Origin: Paenibacillus cremeus
GTDB taxonomy: Bacteria > Bacillota > Bacilli > Paenibacillales > NBRC-103111
Reading direction: 5' to 3'
Length of the DNA stretch: 64,000 bases
Assembly: GCF_007786445.1 (NCBI RefSeq)
Contig: NZ_VNJI01000015.1
Span: forward strand, 86,418-150,417
Position numbers and translations under genes: made by a program. Positions 16,701 through 26,596 of the stretch are shown here, one piece after another (positions within the stretch are counted from its first letter, which is position 1; each line of letters starts with the position of its first letter). The notes beneath the pieces were generated by a model, which saw only the letters and a list, made by a program, of their open reading frames with translations, searched no databases and was not told where the DNA came from.

Positions 16701-17891
16701 ATGGGAGAGGCTCAAAACGCACTGTTTCCGAACTACGGACGGTATCCTTTAACGTTTGTGAAAGGGGAAGGCAGCCGCTTGTGGGACGAGAACGGCAAAG
16801 AGTACCTGGACCTGATGTGCGGCCTGGCCGTTACGAATCTGGGGCACGCCCCGAAGCAGGTGACCGAGCGCCTGAAGCAGCAGGTGGATACGCTCTGGCA
16901 CACGAGCAACCTGTTCCACATTCCGAATCAGGATCAGCTGGCTCAGCTTCTGGTAGATAACAGCTGTGCGGATGCGGTTTTTTTCTGCAACAGCGGTGCG
17001 GAAGCGAACGAAGCGGCGATCAAGATTGCACGGCGTTATTTTCAGAAGGTGGTTGGCCAGCCCGAGCGCTATGAGATCATTACCTACCACATGTCGTTCC
17101 ACGGCCGGACTTTGGCTACGCTGACAGCAACTGGACAGGATAAGGTGAAGGAAGGCTTCTCTCCACTGCCGGAAGGCTTCATCTATGCGCCATACAACGA
17201 CGCGGAAGCGACGGAGAAGCTAATCAGCGAGAAAACATGCGCAATTATGCTGGAGATGGTGCAGGGCGAAGGCGGCGTCAATCCGGCGGATCAAGCGTTC
17301 GTGAAGCGTGTAGCTGAGCTGTGTCAGCAGCACGGACTGCTCCTCATCGTGGATGAGATCCAGACGGGCATGGGCCGTACAGGCAAAATGTTCGCCTACG
17401 AGCACTACGGCATCGAGCCGGATGTGTTCACGCTCGCTAAGGGTCTCGGAAGCGGGATGCCGATCGGTGCGATGCTCGGCAAAGAGAAGCTGCGCCAGGC
17501 GTTCTCGGCGGGGAGCCACGGCTCGACGTTCGGCGGCAACTACTTGTCGACGGCGGCAGGGATCGCGACGGTCGAGACGCTGCTCGAAGAGAAGCTGCCG
17601 GAGCGTGCGGCGGAGCTAGGCGAGTATATCGTCAGCGAGCTGAAGGCGAAGCTGGCAGGAAACCCGCTGGTGGAGCAAATTCGCGGCCTCGGGCTGCTCA
17701 TCGGCATTGGGCTGAATCAGCCGTCCGCAGACCTGATCAGTACCATTCATGAGCAGGGCGTATTGGTCGTTTCGGCGGGCCCGAACGTGATCCGTTTAGC
17801 GCCAAGCTTGCTGATCTCGAAGGAAGAGCTGGATCGCGGGCTGGAGACGGTCTGCACGGTGCTAGCGCAAAAAGCAGCAGCTACGGTTTAA
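16701..17891 (+). CDS. argD: Acetylornithine aminotransferase
   Basis: ArgD is a class III PLP aminotransferase that makes N-acetylornithine from the semialdehyde and glutamate, the fourth step. The 396 residues contain the cofactor region (FFCNSGAEANEAAIKIARRY), the aspartate pocket (LLIVDEIQTGMGRTGKMFAYEHYG) and the PLP-binding lysine in FTLAKGLGSGMPIGAML. Start ATG 16701 follows AAAGGAG; GTG 16692 would overlap that site. It lies 51 bases after argB and 46 before argF. Confidence 0.97.
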   Translation: MGEAQNALFPNYGRYPLTFVKGEGSRLWDENGKEYLDLMCGLAVTNLGHAPKQVTERLKQQVDTLWHTSNLFHIPNQDQLAQLLVDNSCADAVFFCNSGAEANEAAIKIARRYFQKVVGQPERYEIITYHMSFHGRTLATLTATGQDKVKEGFSPLPEGFIYAPYNDAEATEKLISEKTCAIMLEMVQGEGGVNPADQAFVKRVAELCQQHGLLLIVDEIQTGMGRTGKMFAYEHYGIEPDVFTLAKGLGSGMPIGAMLGKEKLRQAFSAGSHGSTFGGNYLSTAAGIATVETLLEEKLPERAAELGEYIVSELKAKLAGNPLVEQIRGLGLLIGIGLNQPSADLISTIHEQGVLVVSAGPNVIRLAPSLLISKEELDRGLETVCTVLAQKAAATV

Positions 17892-17937
17892 AGCAAGAAC
17901 GGAGTCATTTTGTTCACATAAGGAAGGAGATGCATTC

Positions 17938-18891
17938 ATGGCAGGAGCAGCACAAGAGCTGGCAGTACAGCTCAAAGGGCGCGATTTTATCGGCTTAGTC
18001 GATTACTCCCCGGAGGAGATTCAATATTTGATCGATCTGGCGATCGATTTGAAGAAGAAGCAGAAGGCGGGCGAGATTTACCACCCTCTGAAAGGCAAGA
18101 CGCTGGGGATGATTTTTGAAAAATCGTCCACGCGGACTCGTGTATCGTTTGAAGTGGGGATGTATCAGCTCGGCGGGCAAGCGCTTTTCTTAAGCCGGAA
18201 CGACCTGCAGATCGGCCGCGGCGAGACGATCCACGATACGGCGCAGACGCTGTCGCGCTATCTGGACGGCATTATGATCCGTACGTACGCTCACCGGACC
18301 GTCATTGAACTGGCTCGCAACGCGACGATCCCGGTCATCAATGGGCTGACGGATTTGTCCCACCCATGTCAGGCGCTCGCAGACTATCAGACGGTGCTGG
18401 AGAAGAAAGGCCGTCTGCAAGGGCTCAAAGTAGCTTACATCGGAGACGGTAACAACATGGTGCATTCGCTCATGATGGGCGCGGCGAAGCTGGGGATGCA
18501 TTTTGCCGTGGCGTCGCCTGCGAACTACCAGCCGGACAGCGGAGTGGTGCAGCTGTGCAAAGAAGCCGCGGCTCAAACTGGCGGCAGCGTTTTTGTCAGC
18601 ACCGATCCGAAGGAAGCGATTCTGAACGCTGATGTCGTGTACACAGACGTTTGGGCGTCGATGGGCTTTGAGGAAGAGCAGAAGGAGCGGGAGATCGCGT
18701 TCAAGGACTATCAAGTGAACGACGAGCTCGTCCAATGGGCGAAAAAGGATTACCTTTTCATGCACTGTCTGCCTGCGCACCGCGGGGAAGAAGTGTCGGA
18801 GAGCGTCATTGACGGCAAAAACTCGGTGATTTTCGATCAGGCGGAAAATCGTCTGCACGCGCAAAAAGCGATCATGGCTGCGATTATGTAA
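17938..18891 (+). CDS. argF: Ornithine carbamoyltransferase
   Basis: ArgF joins ornithine and carbamoyl phosphate to give citrulline. The 317-residue protein has the carbamoyl-phosphate motif EKSSTRTRVSFEVGM and the HPCQALADYQT motif. It also has the ornithine-binding signature MHCLPAHRGEEVSESVIDG. An AGGAAGGAGATG ribosome site precedes the ATG. No carbamoyl-phosphate synthase genes (carA/carB) are in this cluster, so the substrate must come from elsewhere on the chromosome. Confidence 0.97.
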   Translation: MAGAAQELAVQLKGRDFIGLVDYSPEEIQYLIDLAIDLKKKQKAGEIYHPLKGKTLGMIFEKSSTRTRVSFEVGMYQLGGQALFLSRNDLQIGRGETIHDTAQTLSRYLDGIMIRTYAHRTVIELARNATIPVINGLTDLSHPCQALADYQTVLEKKGRLQGLKVAYIGDGNNMVHSLMMGAAKLGMHFAVASPANYQPDSGVVQLCKEAAAQTGGSVFVSTDPKEAILNADVVYTDVWASMGFEEEQKEREIAFKDYQVNDELVQWAKKDYLFMHCLPAHRGEEVSESVIDGKNSVIFDQAENRLHAQKAIMAAIM

Positions 18892-18967
18892 TTTTAGCAT
18901 AACAAATCTAATGGGCTGCCCTTCGGGGCGGGAGAAACCTTGATCTATAAAGGAGAGTACATTTACG

Positions 18968-20197
18968 ATGGCAAAGCAAAAGATCGTTCTGGCCTATTCC
19001 GGCGGTTTGGATACGTCGATTATTTTGAAATGGTTGAAGGAAACTTACGACGCTGAGATTATTGCTTTTACGGCGGATATCGGGCAAAAGGAAGAGCTGG
19101 ATGGCCTGGAGGAAAAAGCGTTGAACACCGGCGCATCCAAAGTGTACATCGATGACCTGCGCGAAGAATTCGCTCGCGACTTCATCAATCCGATGTTCCA
19201 AGCGGGCGCGCTGTATGAAGGCCAATACCTGCTCGGCACGAGCATTGCGCGTCCTTTGATCGCGAAGCGCATGGTGGAAATTGCGCGCGCAGAAGGCGCT
19301 ACAGCGATCGCTCATGGCGCGACCGGCAAAGGGAACGACCAAGTGCGCTTCGAGCTGACGGCCGCGGCTCTGACGCCGGACATCGAAGTGATCGCGCCTT
19401 GGCGTTTGGAGCAGTTCCGTGAGCAGTTCCCGGGACGTGCGGAAATGATCGCTTACGCTGAGAAGCACGGCATTCCGGTCACGGCATCGGCATCCAAGCC
19501 GTACTCGATGGACCGTAACCTGCTGCACATCAGCTACGAGAGCGGCGTACTGGAAGATCCATGGTTCGATGCGAGCGCACCAGAGAACAAAGATATGTTC
19601 CTTTTGAGCGCAGATCCAGAAGATGCTCCGGATCAAGCGGAGTACATCGAGCTGGAATTCGAGCAAGGGAACTGCGTAGCGGTCAACGGCGAGCGCATGA
19701 TTCCGCTGCACATCATGGAGAAGCTGAACGAGCTGGGCGGCAAGCACGGAGTAGGTCGCGTTGACATGGTAGAGAATCGCTTCGTCGGCATGAAGAGCCG
19801 TGGCGTATATGAAACACCAGGCGGCGCTATCTTGTTCACCGCGCACCGCAAAATGGAATCCTTGACGATGGACCGCGAGGTTATGCATCTGCGTGACTCG
19901 CTTATTTCAAAATACGCTTCGCTCGTTTATAACGGCTTCTGGTTCGCTCCAGAGCGTCTCGCTCTGCAAGCGCTCGTCACCGAGAGCCAGAAAACGGTCA
20001 GCGGCGTCGTCCGCCTGAAGCTGTACAAAGGCAACGTGATCGCTGCCGGCGTGAAGAGCCCAGTGAGCTTGTACAACCCGAACATTGCGACGATGGAAGC
20101 GGACCCTACGAAAGCGTACGATCAAGGCGATGCGACAGGCTTTATCCGCTTAAATGCACTGCGTTTGCGTGTAGCGGCTGGCGTACATCAGAAGTAA
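18968..20197 (+). CDS. argG: Argininosuccinate synthase
   Basis: ArgG condenses citrulline and aspartate using ATP, giving argininosuccinate. The 409 residues begin with the PP-loop [17 protein letters not shown]. They contain the citrulline/aspartate site [18 protein letters not shown] and [25 protein letters not shown] ribosome site lies upstream. The spacers on both sides (76 and 114 bases) are longer than the others in the operon, and the downstream one holds a strong hairpin without T-tract. Expression of argGH may therefore be adjusted separately. Confidence 0.97.
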   Translation: MAKQKIVLAYSGGLDTSIILKWLKETYDAEIIAFTADIGQKEELDGLEEKALNTGASKVYIDDLREEFARDFINPMFQAGALYEGQYLLGTSIARPLIAKRMVEIARAEGATAIAHGATGKGNDQVRFELTAAALTPDIEVIAPWRLEQFREQFPGRAEMIAYAEKHGIPVTASASKPYSMDRNLLHISYESGVLEDPWFDASAPENKDMFLLSADPEDAPDQAEYIELEFEQGNCVAVNGERMIPLHIMEKLNELGGKHGVGRVDMVENRFVGMKSRGVYETPGGAILFTAHRKMESLTMDREVMHLRDSLISKYASLVYNGFWFAPERLALQALVTESQKTVSGVVRLKLYKGNVIAAGVKSPVSLYNPNIATMEADPTKAYDQGDATGFIRLNALRLRVAAGVHQK

Positions 20198-20237
20198 TTG
20201 ATCGAGCGTTACGAGGTAGACCATACTTAACGATTAT

Positions 20238-20282
20238 AGCTTAGGGTTTCCCTTTTCCCTACAGGGAGGGAAGCCCTAAGCT
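20238..20282 (+). other. Hairpin between argG and argH, no T-tract
   Basis: AGCTTAGGG (20238-20246) pairs perfectly with CCCTAAGCT (20274-20282). Inner pyrimidine/purine runs can extend the stem. With no run of T, it may act as a processing or stabilising element rather than a terminator. Confidence 0.5.
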
Positions 20283-20311
20283 TATGTAAGCAGGAGAAAG
20301 GGGACATCGAC

Positions 20312-21727
20312 GTGTCAAAGCTTTGGGGTGGACGATTTACGAAGAAAACGGATCAGCTGGTAGAGGAGTATACGGCATCGATCCTGTTTGATAAAGAGCT
20401 GGCGGAGGAAGATATTCAAGGGTCGCTCGCGCATGTCACGATGCTGGGCAAATGCGGCATTCTCCCGCTGGACGATGTAGAGAAGATCAAGGATGGCCTG
20501 CATAAGGTGCAGGGAATGATCCGACGCGGCGAGCTGGAGTATTCCGTCAGCGACGAGGACATTCACATGAACATCGAGAAGGCGTTGATCGACGAAGTCG
20601 GTCCGGTCGGCGGCAAGCTGCACACCGGGCGCAGCCGGAACGACCAAGTCGCTACGGACATGCACCTGTGGCTGCGCAAGCGCGTGATCGAATTCGTCGG
20701 CCTGCTGAATAAAGTGCAAGAGGCGCTGATCGAGCAGGCGAAGGCCAACCTCGATACGATCGTGCCGGGCTACACCCATCTGCAGCGGGCACAGCCAATC
20801 TTGTTCGCCCATCATCTAATGGCGTACGTGTCGATGTTCCAGCGCGATATCGAGCGTCTGCAGGACAGCTACAAGCGCGTGAACGTGCTGCCGCTCGGCG
20901 CAGGGGCGCTGGCGGGAACGACGTTCCCGATCGACCGTCACTTCGTGGCGCAGCAGCTTGGCTTCGACGGCGTGTACGAGAACTCCCTCGATGCGGTCAG
21001 CGACCGTGACTTCATCCTCGAGTTCCTCTCGAACGGGGCGATGATCATGATGCACCTGTCCCGCCTATGCGAGGAGTTCGTGCTGTGGTCCAGCACTGAA
21101 TTCCGCTTCATTGAGCTGGACGATGCATTCTGCACGGGCAGCAGCATCATGCCGCAGAAGAAAAATCCGGACGTGGCAGAGCTTGTACGAGGCAAAACCG
21201 GCCGCGTTTACGGCAACCTGTTCGGTCTGTTGACCGTGCTGAAGTCGCTGCCGCTCGCGTACAACAAGGACATGCAGGAAGACAAGGAAGGCATGTTCGA
21301 CACGGTCCGTACGCTGCAGGGCGCACTGCAATTGTTCGCTCCGATGATCAGCACGATGAAGGTCAACAAAGACCGGATGCGCCAAGCGGTGAACCAAGAC
21401 TTTTCGAACGCAACGGACATCGCGGATTACCTGGTCAACAAGGGAATGCCGTTCCGCCAAGCGCATGAAGTCATCGGAAAGACCGTGCTCTACTGCATTC
21501 AAAATCAAAAATTCCTGCTCGACCTGAAGCTGGACGAATTCCACGAGTTCTCCAAGCTGTTCGATCAAGACATCTACGCGGTGCTCCAGCCGGAGCAAGT
21601 GGTGAACGCTCGCAACGTGTACGGCGGAACCGCCGGCAACCAAGTGAGTGGTGCAATTGAGCGTGCCGAGGCCGTCCTGAGCAAGTCGAATGCCTGGTTC
21701 GATGAGTACTTCGCGAAAAGCAGATAA
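20312..21727 (+). CDS. argH: Argininosuccinate lyase
   Basis: ArgH splits argininosuccinate into arginine and fumarate, the final step. The 471 residues include the start [23 protein letters not shown] and the [13 protein letters not shown] region. The superfamily signature loop [20 protein letters not shown] holds the catalytic serine. The start is GTG 20312 after CAGGAGAAAGGGG. It is last in the arg cluster and is followed by a strong bidirectional terminator shared with the convergent VanW gene. Confidence 0.97.
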   Translation: MSKLWGGRFTKKTDQLVEEYTASILFDKELAEEDIQGSLAHVTMLGKCGILPLDDVEKIKDGLHKVQGMIRRGELEYSVSDEDIHMNIEKALIDEVGPVGGKLHTGRSRNDQVATDMHLWLRKRVIEFVGLLNKVQEALIEQAKANLDTIVPGYTHLQRAQPILFAHHLMAYVSMFQRDIERLQDSYKRVNVLPLGAGALAGTTFPIDRHFVAQQLGFDGVYENSLDAVSDRDFILEFLSNGAMIMMHLSRLCEEFVLWSSTEFRFIELDDAFCTGSSIMPQKKNPDVAELVRGKTGRVYGNLFGLLTVLKSLPLAYNKDMQEDKEGMFDTVRTLQGALQLFAPMISTMKVNKDRMRQAVNQDFSNATDIADYLVNKGMPFRQAHEVIGKTVLYCIQNQKFLLDLKLDEFHEFSKLFDQDIYAVLQPEQVVNARNVYGGTAGNQVSGAIERAEAVLSKSNAWFDEYFAKSR

Positions 21728-21754
21728 GTCGAGCTCCCATAAACGGAAAAACGA

Positions 21755-21781
21755 AACGCGGCCCCGAGGCCGCGTTTTTTT
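21755..21781. terminator. Bidirectional terminator between argH and VanW gene
   Basis: A 9-bp GC-rich stem (21755-21763 with 21768-21776) with a 4-base loop has T on the plus side and A on the other, so it can serve both convergent genes. Confidence 0.85.
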
Positions 21782-21797
21782 GCATTTTCACCCTGCG

Positions 21798-23309
21798 TTA
21801 CCGGAAATTCGGCCCCTTAACCCCATCCTCGATCAGCGGCTGCGGTGTTTCCCCTCCAGGACCGGGGGCGGCACGATCAATGCCGGAGGAGCCGCTGTTG
21901 GAGGCGATCAAGGTCGGCTGGGCGGAATAGGTGTCGCGCGAAATTTTCTCTTGCGAGACCACCACGCCGTTTTGTTTTTTATAGCGGTACGTCTCCACGA
22001 TATAGCCGGGCTTCCCCGGTGTGACGACCTCCTGTTTACCGCTGGGCAGCGTTGGGTTGAGCACGTATTTGACCGGAGGCTGTAGCGTTTCGATCGTTTT
22101 CGACTCGATATCGTAGGTCAGCTCCGGCGGCGTTTGACCGAATAGCTTGACGGTAAGGCTTCGGTCGGTGGCTTCGGTGCGAATCAAAAGCGAGTGCTGG
22201 GAGCTGTTGCGGAACTTGAAGTTGATATAGCCGGTGGCAAAGGTAGCGTCCTGCCCCAGCGGTACATAGCTGATCGGCAGCGAGTGATTGCGCCGCTCGA
22301 CGATTTCAAGCCCAGCGCGAAGCACGGCATTGTACAATGTAGACGATACTTGGCAGATCCCGCCGCCGATGCCCGGAACCAGCTTGCCGTTGAGAATGAC
22401 GGGCGCTTCTTTGAACCCGAAATTTTTGCTCGTTTGCTCGATATACGGCGCGTAATCGAACACTTCCCCTGGCTTTAGCACGACATCTTGAATCGAGGCG
22501 GCGGTCGAGCACACGTTGTAAATCCGGCCCTCGGTGCTGACGTTTTTCGAAGGAGGAGGCGGGTAATTGGTGGTGAACTCGCTAATTTTACGCGTAATGC
22601 CCTGTAATTGAAGGGAAGCAACAGTAATTTTCGGTTCAATGGTTTTCATCGGCACGTTGATCGGCAGCGGATTCTTGGTAGTAGCGGGCTGCCGCGACGG
22701 ATGCTCTAGCAAGCTGCTGCCGGCCCAGTTGGCCGATCCCCAAGTTGGCAGGAGGGCGTTCAGCGCGCTGGCGAGCTTCTCCTCGTCCACTTTTTCCACG
22801 CGACTCTCCGGAACATACCGAATCGTATCATCCGCTTGAACGACCCTCTGCGCATTGACCGGCTGCCGTGCGTAGACCTGGGGGAACACCTGCTTCAGCT
22901 TGGCCGTCAGCGGTTCTCCCGCCATCGACCGGGGCAGTGTCCAAGCAGCGCCTCGAGTGTGCCACTTGTAGAGCGCTTTTTGAAACATGGAGCCCTCCCG
23001 AAGCGGCCGCAGGCGTGCCTTAATCTCCTGCTCGTCCACTTGCAATCCCAGCTGCTCCAGCGTCAAATCGGCCGTAATGCCGCCGCTGACCATTAACCGA
23101 ATGGGCTGCCCCATCAGCCTAGCTTTCTTTTCCTGCAATTGTCGCTCCAGCTCCGCAGCAGGCATGCCTCCCACCGACCAATCTCCAATGGTCACGTGCG
23201 CGGGAAGGGTAGGAAGCGATCCGTAAACGGCTATCGTAATGAACGCCGACAGGGTGATGAGGAGTGAACCAACCACCAACCACCAAACGCGGGGGGGAAT
23301 GTGTGCCAT
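21798..23309 (-). CDS. VanW family protein with peptidoglycan-binding-4 domain
   Basis: This is a 503-residue exported protein. Residues ~8-28 form an N-terminal membrane anchor (VWWLVVGSLLITLSAFITIAVYG). Next is a PG-binding-4-like region (LTLEQLGLQVDEQEIKARLRPL). The VanW domain follows (about 260-420: LKPGEVFDYAPYIEQ, VPGIGGGICQVSSTLYNAVL, VERRNHSLPISYVPLGQDATFA). A G5-like segment ends the protein. VanW members occur with vancomycin-resistance and spore or wall proteins; the biochemical role is not established. The start at 23309 is chosen for its AAAGGAG site; the longer open frame to 23498 lacks one. Confidence 0.88.
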   Translation of the reverse strand: MAHIPPRVWWLVVGSLLITLSAFITIAVYGSLPTLPAHVTIGDWSVGGMPAAELERQLQEKKARLMGQPIRLMVSGGITADLTLEQLGLQVDEQEIKARLRPLREGSMFQKALYKWHTRGAAWTLPRSMAGEPLTAKLKQVFPQVYARQPVNAQRVVQADDTIRYVPESRVEKVDEEKLASALNALLPTWGSANWAGSSLLEHPSRQPATTKNPLPINVPMKTIEPKITVASLQLQGITRKISEFTTNYPPPPSKNVSTEGRIYNVCSTAASIQDVVLKPGEVFDYAPYIEQTSKNFGFKEAPVILNGKLVPGIGGGICQVSSTLYNAVLRAGLEIVERRNHSLPISYVPLGQDATFATGYINFKFRNSSQHSLLIRTEATDRSLTVKLFGQTPPELTYDIESKTIETLQPPVKYVLNPTLPSGKQEVVTPGKPGYIVETYRYKKQNGVVVSQEKISRDTYSAQPTLIASNSGSSGIDRAAPGPGGETPQPLIEDGVKGPNFR

Positions 23310-23384
23310 GACAGGTTCTCCTTTGGGATTTAGCTCAAGCTCGTACACTACGATGTATATGCGGCCAAGCTTCGAAACTTTCCA

Positions 23385-23419
23385 AACACCTGTGTGAAAA
23401 CGATGTCGTAACACCTGTG
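23385..23419. repeat. Exact 10-base direct repeat in VanW/ftsE divergent spacer
   Basis: AACACCTGTG occurs at 23385-23394 and 23410-23419, 25 bp apart, between the divergent VanW gene and ftsE. It could be a pair of operator sites. Confidence 0.4.
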
Positions 23420-23518
23420 ACAAAGTGTAGAAATTCACAATTGCACAAAGGATTTTGCGTTTTTGTGTCGAACTTATAAAGGCTGGGGCAACCCGCAAAA
23501 CTTTCAGGATGTGATACC

Positions 23519-24205
23519 GTGATTGAAATGAAAGACGTGTGGAAAACGTACCCAGACGGAAGCCACGCTCTCAAAGGCATCAATGTTCAAGTGGACCGTA
23601 ACGAATTCGTCTACGTCGTGGGCCCCTCGGGCGCCGGTAAATCGACATTCATGAAATTGATCTATAGAGAAGAACGACCGACCAAAGGGACGATTTTCGT
23701 CAACGGGTTTAACCTAGAGAAGCTCAAGCAGCGCAAAATCCCTTATGTCCGCCGGAATATCGGCGTCATCTTTCAAGACTACCGTTTGCTCCCGAAGCTG
23801 ACGGTGTTTGAGAATGTCGCTTTTGCCATGGAGGTCATCGAGGCGCCGAAGAAGATCATCCGCAAGCGCGCAATGGAGGTTCTGGAGCTCGTGAAGCTGA
23901 AGGACAAGTTGAATTCGCTTCCAACGCAGCTGTCCGGGGGAGAGCAGCAGCGGGTAGCCATCGCCAGAGCGATCGTGAACAATCCGTCTGTCATCGTCGC
24001 CGACGAACCGACCGGAAACCTCGACCCCGAGACGTCCTGGGGCATTATGAAGCTGATGGAAGAGATCAACTTCCGCGGAACGACGATTATCATGGCTACG
24101 CATAACAAGGAAATCGTCAACACGATGCGTAAGCGCGTATTGGCGATTGAATCGGGCCGAATCGTCCGGGATGAACTGAGGGGTGAATACGGCTATGAAG
24201 ATTAG
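23519..24205 (+). CDS. ftsE: Cell-division ATP-binding protein FtsE
   Basis: FtsE is the ATPase of the FtsEX complex, which controls peptidoglycan hydrolases rather than transporting a solute. The 228 residues show Walker A GPSGAGKST, the signature LSGGEQQRVAIARAI, Walker B VIVADEPTGNLDP and the H-loop histidine in MATHNKEIV. The start is GTG 23519 with AGGATG upstream. It overlaps ftsX by 11 bases, and an M23 hydrolase with a coiled coil follows, which is the expected target. Confidence 0.97.
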   Translation: MIEMKDVWKTYPDGSHALKGINVQVDRNEFVYVVGPSGAGKSTFMKLIYREERPTKGTIFVNGFNLEKLKQRKIPYVRRNIGVIFQDYRLLPKLTVFENVAFAMEVIEAPKKIIRKRAMEVLELVKLKDKLNSLPTQLSGGEQQRVAIARAIVNNPSVIVADEPTGNLDPETSWGIMKLMEEINFRGTTIIMATHNKEIVNTMRKRVLAIESGRIVRDELRGEYGYED

Positions 24206-25112
24206 AACGGCCGTACGGCACCTTCGGGAGGGGACAAAGAACGTCGCTCGGAACGGCTGGATGTCCTTTGCCTCGATCAGCTCGATTTCCATCTCGCTAT
24301 TTATATTAGGTGTGTTTTTACTGCTCACGCTCAACGTGAATTACTTGGCGGAGCAGATCGAGCAGCAGGTGGAAATCCGAGTATACCTTGAGGTAAACAC
24401 CCCGGATAGCCAGATTACGCAGCTCCAAAATGAGATTGGTGCCATCCCGCAGGTCGATAAGGTACGCTTCGTATCGAAGGAAGAAGGACTGAAGTATCTG
24501 CGGGAGAAGCTTGGGGAAAGCGGCAAGCAGCTGCTCGAGGGCTTTGACGGCGACAACAATCCGCTTAACGATTCGTTCACCGTCGAGGTGTCGGAGCCGC
24601 GCGAGGTGGCGTCGGTTGCCGCGAAGATTTCGGATCTGAACGCAACCAAGCCGGCCAAGCCGATTTACCGGGTTAGCTACGGGCAAGGCACCGTTGAAAC
24701 GATGTTTAAAGTGACGACGATCGTGCGCAACGTCGGTTTGGTGCTCGTCGCCGGCCTGGCGCTGACCGCCATGTTCCTGATTTCCAATACGATCAAAATT
24801 ACGATTGTCGCTAGGCGTCGCGAGATTTCGATCATGAAGCTGGTGGGAGCGACGAACTCGTTTATTCGCTGGCCGTTTTTTATCGAGGGTGCGCTGCTGG
24901 GCATTATCGGCTCCATTATCCCTACCGGCGTGCTGCTCTACGGCTATTGGCAGATGATGCGGTCGCTGCAGCTCGATTTGAATTTGCTGCTCATTAAGCT
25001 GCTGCCTTTTGACGACATCAGCATGAAAGTGGCAGGCCTATTGATCGGGATCGGCGTGTTGATCGGGATCTGGGGTAGTACGTTATCGGTGCGCAAGTTT
25101 TTACGTGTATAG
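24195..25112 (+). CDS. ftsX: Cell-division permease-like protein FtsX
   Basis: FtsX is the membrane half of FtsEX and passes the ATPase signal to an extracellular hydrolase. The 305 residues have one N-terminal membrane helix (ISSISISLFILGVFLLLTL) and an extracellular domain of ~130 residues. Three C-terminal helices follow (LVLVAGLALTAMFLISNTI, FFIEGALLGIIGSIIPTGVLL, VAGLLIGIGVLIGIWGS), the FtsX layout. Start ATG 24195 lies inside the ftsE end, after GAGGGGTG; GTG 24183 is possible but overlaps that site. Confidence 0.96.
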   Translation: MKIRTAVRHLREGTKNVARNGWMSFASISSISISLFILGVFLLLTLNVNYLAEQIEQQVEIRVYLEVNTPDSQITQLQNEIGAIPQVDKVRFVSKEEGLKYLREKLGESGKQLLEGFDGDNNPLNDSFTVEVSEPREVASVAAKISDLNATKPAKPIYRVSYGQGTVETMFKVTTIVRNVGLVLVAGLALTAMFLISNTIKITIVARRREISIMKLVGATNSFIRWPFFIEGALLGIIGSIIPTGVLLYGYWQMMRSLQLDLNLLLIKLLPFDDISMKVAGLLIGIGVLIGIWGSTLSVRKFLRV

Positions 25113-25172
25113 AAGGTTAGCCCGAATTTTGGCGAAAAAAGCCGTAGGACAAGACGAGTACGGGAGGAACAG

Positions 25173-26408
25173 GTGTTGAAAAAATCTTTTCTGCCACTAG
25201 TTGCAGCTGCCGGTCTCTTGGGTACATTACTGCTGCCGCAATACGGATTTGCGATCTCCGAATCCCAACGGATCGAGCAAGAGCTGAATCAGCTCAAGAA
25301 AACGAAAACCGCCGTTCAGCAAAAGGCTGCCGACACGGAGAAGGAAAAAGGCAAGGTCCAGCAGGAGAAGCAACAGAGCACGACGGATCTGAACACCATT
25401 TTAGGCCAAATTGATACGACGAATCAGAAGCTGGTTTCGCTCAACGAGCAGACGGCTACCGTTTCCGATGCCCTCAAGGACAATGCGAAGCAGCTGGAAG
25501 ATGCGGGCGCGCGGATTACAACCCGGGACCAGATGCTGAAATCCCGTCTGCGGCTCATGTACATGAACGGAGTCGTATCCTATGCGGATGTGCTGCTCAG
25601 CTCGACGAACTTCAGCGACTTTTTGGACCGGCTGAACGCGCTTAAGTCGATTGTGAATCAGGATAAAGAAATATTGGAAGCCAATAAGCGGGATCGGGAC
25701 TTGGTGGCGGCCAAACGGGTGACGATTGAGAAGCAGCTGGCGGAGGTAAAGGATCTCTACGCGCAGGCGGCGGCTATTAAGGCGGATCTGGTCGTCAAGG
25801 AGAAGGAGAAGGAAGTGAAGATCGCCAGCCTCTCGAAAAAAGAGCAGGAGCTGGATGAGATCACCGAGGAAGCGGAAAAGCAGATGCTGCAGGTGGCGCG
25901 TCAAGAGGCGACCAAGCAGCTAGCGCTGCAGCAGGCGAAGGCGGCGGAAGCAGCCAAGCAAAGCAGCGGCAAGGCACCGGCTCCGGCCTACACGTACACC
26001 CCGGGAGGCAAGTTCGCTTATCCGCTGCCGAGGGTCGTGAACAAGTCCTCTGACTTCGGCGTCCGGATAGATCCGTTCACAGGGAAGCAGGCCGGGCATA
26101 CGGGTGTGGATTTACCATCTCCGCAGGGTACCGATATTTATGCGGCTGAGGACGGCGTCGTCATCTTGGCGACCTGGTGGAGCGGATACGGCAACTGCGT
26201 TATCATCGATCATGGCAAAGGCGTTTGGACGCTCTACGGTCATATTCGCAATGACGGGATAGTGGTAGACAAAGGCGATACCGTTAAACGCGGACAAAAG
26301 ATCGCCGAGGTAGGCGCGACCGGACGGGCCACCGGAAATCACCTTCATTTTGAAGTACGGATTAATGAAAACCCGGTCGATCCGAAGCCATACATCGGGA
26401 TTAAATAA
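25173..26408 (+). CDS. Murein hydrolase activator / M23 endopeptidase with coiled coil (EnvC/CwlO-like context)
   Basis: This is a 411-residue secreted protein with a signal peptide at ~1-27 (cleavage near YGFA-IS). A long coiled coil covers ~28-250, rich in Glu/Lys/Gln. An M23 (LytM) domain lies at ~285-405. The zinc ligands appear intact: HTGVDL (H and D) and NHLHFEV (HxH). It is therefore probably an active peptidoglycan endopeptidase rather than an EnvC-type pure activator. Position directly after ftsEX suggests FtsX gates it, as for B. subtilis CwlO (which has a different catalytic domain). The start is GTG 25173, or TTG 25176, after GGGAGG. Confidence 0.92.
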   Translation: MLKKSFLPLVAAAGLLGTLLLPQYGFAISESQRIEQELNQLKKTKTAVQQKAADTEKEKGKVQQEKQQSTTDLNTILGQIDTTNQKLVSLNEQTATVSDALKDNAKQLEDAGARITTRDQMLKSRLRLMYMNGVVSYADVLLSSTNFSDFLDRLNALKSIVNQDKEILEANKRDRDLVAAKRVTIEKQLAEVKDLYAQAAAIKADLVVKEKEKEVKIASLSKKEQELDEITEEAEKQMLQVARQEATKQLALQQAKAAEAAKQSSGKAPAPAYTYTPGGKFAYPLPRVVNKSSDFGVRIDPFTGKQAGHTGVDLPSPQGTDIYAAEDGVVILATWWSGYGNCVIIDHGKGVWTLYGHIRNDGIVVDKGDTVKRGQKIAEVGATGRATGNHLHFEVRINENPVDPKPYIGIK

Positions 26409-26596
26409 ACCGCCGCTCATAATTTTCCAAGGCTTGTCATACACTATATAAGATGGATTTTGGATTCCTTTTTTATAGAGAGACAAGTTATCAAATTGGG
26501 TGGTACTTAATAGGGTAACGTTGCAGCTGTTACAGCGTGGAATCACGATGTCAGTTGTCAACGAGTTGCGACGGTAAAGGCGGTGTGTAGTGAGGT

